Shown here: one piece after another, positions 6,803 to 7,871 of the stretch
How positions within the stretch are numbered: position 1 is the stretch's first letter
Layout: the number at the start of each line of letters is the position of its first letter
Assembly: GCA_036557885.1 (NCBI GenBank)
Contig: DATBGS010000098.1
Location: forward strand, 1 to 7,871
DNA: 7,871 nucleotides
Origin: DATBGS01 sp036557885
GTDB lineage: Bacteria > Chloroflexota > Ktedonobacteria > Ktedonobacterales > DATBGS01
Reading direction: 5' to 3'
The notes under the pieces: generated by a model
Databases searched by the model: none
The model's input: the letters and a program-made list of their open reading frames with translations, nothing else
Told to the model about the DNA's origin: nothing
Translations under genes and position numbers: made by a program

Positions 6803-6831
6803 AGTATAGCAGAGATTTTCCGAAAAATCAA
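6803..6831 (-). promoter_or_regulatory. Sigma70-like promoter reading leftward, with inverted repeat in the spacer
   Basis: On the minus strand TTGATT (6826-6831) and TATACT (6803-6808) are spaced by exactly 17 bp. A 6-bp inverted repeat (arms 6814-6819 and 6824-6829, GATTTT/AAAATC) lies across the spacer and the -35 element, a usual position for a repressor operator. Transcription would start near 6796 and run toward the 461-aa gene. Confidence 0.55.
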
Positions 6832-6945
6832 GGGGGCAGGATGGGTAGCGCCAGCGCCCCGTCACTGTAGCGCCGCCCAAAGCAGGGGCAGGCCGACCCC
6901 GGCGGCGTATCGTGGCAAGCACCAACGTTTTGCGTTGAACGACGG

Positions 6946-7113
6946 GGCTGGCGGTTGAAAGCCGCGCCTAAGGGCGTTCCGCCACCAAGTCCGCCTGCGC
7001 GGACTCCCAACCGCCCCCTCTGGCGCATCGGTTGGCCTGAAGGGGGAGGTTGGGAACCTGCGTAGGCAGGTTTGGTGGCGGAACGCCCTTAGGCGCGATT
7101 TTAATCGCCAGCC
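6946..7113. repeat. Cloverleaf-forming palindromic element (four-way junction)
   Basis: The main stem P1 pairs 6963-6987 with 7073-7097, 25 bp without a mismatch. Inside it three arms follow one another directly: P2 (6988-6994 with 6999-7005, loop CTGC), P3 (7006-7019 with 7041-7054, 13 of 14 pairs) and P4 (7055-7061 with 7066-7072, loop GTAG). No base is unpaired at the junction. An outer helix pairs 6946-6960 with 7099-7113 and includes two G-T pairs. The element lies in the divergent region between the leftward promoter and the Clp-TIR gene. It could be a miniature mobile element or REP-like repeat, a DNA cruciform, or a structured RNA. No target-site duplication was seen and no transposase gene lies in the window. 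Confidence 0.85.
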
Positions 7114-7139
7114 ACCGCCGCCGAGATTGACTGGTGCTC

Positions 7140-7145
7140 TATACT
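7140..7145 (+). promoter_or_regulatory. Possible -10 element for the Clp-TIR gene
   Basis: TATACT here is followed by TG, the same local sequence as in the leftward promoter at 6803-6808. No good -35 hexamer lies 16-18 bp upstream; the nearby TTGACT (7127-7132) is only 7 bp away. The site is therefore tentative. If used, the transcript would start near 7152, just after the cloverleaf element, which would then be upstream DNA and not leader RNA. Confidence 0.3.
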
Positions 7146-7163
7146 TGAGGGAAAGCAAACACT

Positions 7164-7188
7164 AAAAAGCGGGTCTTTGTAGCTTTTT
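7164..7188 (+). promoter_or_regulatory. Small AT-rich hairpin in the Clp-TIR leader
   Basis: AAAAAGC (7164-7170) and GCTTTTT (7182-7188) form a 7-bp stem around an 11-nt loop, about 50 nt before the start codon. The stem is weak and may be chance. If real it could act as a leader attenuator. Confidence 0.25.
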
Positions 7189-7236
7189 GGAACAAGCCTG
7201 TGCCAATGCACATTCCCTCTTGCGGAGACGCCTTGC

Positions 7237-7871
7237 ATGAATGACCGTGACCGTTTTGACAGATTTACTGAGCGGGCCAAAAACGCCCTGAACTTTGCCC
7301 AGGAAGAAGCGATACGCCTCGACCACAACTACATTGGTACTGAGCATTTGCTCCTGGGCCTCATTCATGCAGATGGGGTTGCCGCAGCGGTTCTGAGCAA
7401 CTTCGGGGTGGAACTGAACAAAGTTCGCGGCGCTCTTACGTTTATTATAGGTAAAAGTGATCGGACTGTCTTGGGGCAGTTTGGCTTGACCCCACGAGCC
7501 AAAAAGGTCATCGAACTGGCGGTTGATGAGGCTCGCCGCATGAATCGCTATCATATTGGGACGGAACATCTACTGCTGGGATTGATCCGAGAGGGCGAAG
7601 GCATTGCTGCTGGCGTCCTGGAAAGCCTGGGTATCAACTTGGAGAAGGCACGCCGCATGACCATCAAAGTTCTCTCCGCTCCGAATATGCCTCAGCACAG
7701 CCCCATCAACACAGTCTATAAGGAATCTGGCCGTAGTACAACTGCATCTGCGCCCCCTGCCAGGAACACTGTATTTATCAGCTACAGCCATCAGGACAGA
7801 GAACACCTCCTGCGGCTTCAGGTGTATTTGAAACAGCATAAAATCGCCAAGGAAAGCTTCGACCTTCCCGT
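7237..7871 (+). CDS. Clp N-domain/TIR domain fusion protein (3' end missing)
   Basis: The ATG at 7237 follows GGAG (7224-7227) by 9 nt, and the frame stays open to the window end, giving 211 residues. Residues about 7-145 are two Clp repeat motifs closely like the ClpC N-domain: FTERAKNALNFAQEEA, then IGTEHLLLGL at 33-42, and TPRAKKVIELAVDEAR, then IGTEHLLLGLIREGEG at 107-122. In ClpC this domain binds adaptors and phosphoarginine-tagged proteins. The Glu of each TEH motif (E36, E110) corresponds to the two ClpC glutamates known to contact phosphoarginine. No AAA+ domain follows. After a Pro/Ser/Thr-rich linker (about 152-178), TVFISYSHQDREHLLRLQVY starts a TIR domain at about 178. The TIR catalytic region and anything beyond lie outside the window. 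Inferred role: the Clp domain senses damaged or tagged protein and the TIR domain signals or degrades NAD+. Confidence 0.9.
   Translation, partial: MNDRDRFDRFTERAKNALNFAQEEAIRLDHNYIGTEHLLLGLIHADGVAAAVLSNFGVELNKVRGALTFIIGKSDRTVLGQFGLTPRAKKVIELAVDEARRMNRYHIGTEHLLLGLIREGEGIAAGVLESLGINLEKARRMTIKVLSAPNMPQHSPINTVYKESGRSTTASAPPARNTVFISYSHQDREHLLRLQVYLKQHKIAKESFDLP

Noticed and set aside
6617..6958. 113-codon plus-strand frame before the cloverleaf
   Set aside because: No ribosome binding site; it runs across the leftward promoter and into the structured element, and the peptide has no recognisable pattern.
6963..7097. Possible tRNA gene because of the cloverleaf shape
   Set aside because: The main stem is 25 bp, and no 7-bp acceptor, anticodon loop, TTCRA T-loop or other tRNA consensus is present.
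7162..7839. Minus-strand frames opposite the Clp-TIR gene
   Set aside because: The plus strand encodes unmistakable Clp repeats and a TIR start; the antisense frames are shadows.

Overview
The window looks like part of a GC-rich chromosome from a bacterium with a complex lifestyle, most likely a member of the Chloroflexota such as Ktedonobacteria. This is inference. It rests on the high GC, a soluble Ser/Thr kinase with an FHA domain, an SPW-type membrane protein, a TIR-domain protein and abundant palindromic dispersed repeats. No rRNA, tRNA, CRISPR array or transposase gene was seen.

Layout, left to right. (1) Positions 1-261 hold the 3' end of a small membrane protein gene (+). (2) A perfect 26-bp-arm palindrome (273-334) fills the gap to a convergent membrane-anchored MutS-like ATPase gene (338-2218, -). 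(3) A divergent MFS transporter gene (2407-3699, +, TTG start) ends with a 15-bp tail-to-tail overlap with a Ser/Thr kinase-FHA gene (3685-4848, -), which has its own sigma70-like promoter. (4) An unrecognised 461-aa protein (5076-6461, -) follows. Its N-terminal third is built from in-frame copies of the same palindrome family seen at 273-334. (5) About 775 bp without a protein gene (6462-7236) holds a good leftward promoter and a 168-bp element that folds as a four-way cloverleaf with no unpaired base at the junction. (6) The window ends inside a rightward gene (7237 onward, no stop reached). It encodes a ClpC-type double Clp N-domain joined directly to a TIR domain, with no AAA+ module between them.

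The genes do not form one clear operon or pathway. The kinase-FHA protein and the 461-aa protein lie in the same direction, but a hairpin and a promoter separate them. The most unusual items are three. The first is the Clp N-domain/TIR fusion, a plausible stress-sensing or defence protein. The second is the cloverleaf element just upstream of it, whose two side arms differ by three compensatory base-pair changes. The third is the palindromic repeat family, which occurs both as an intergenic hairpin and as protein-coding sequence.
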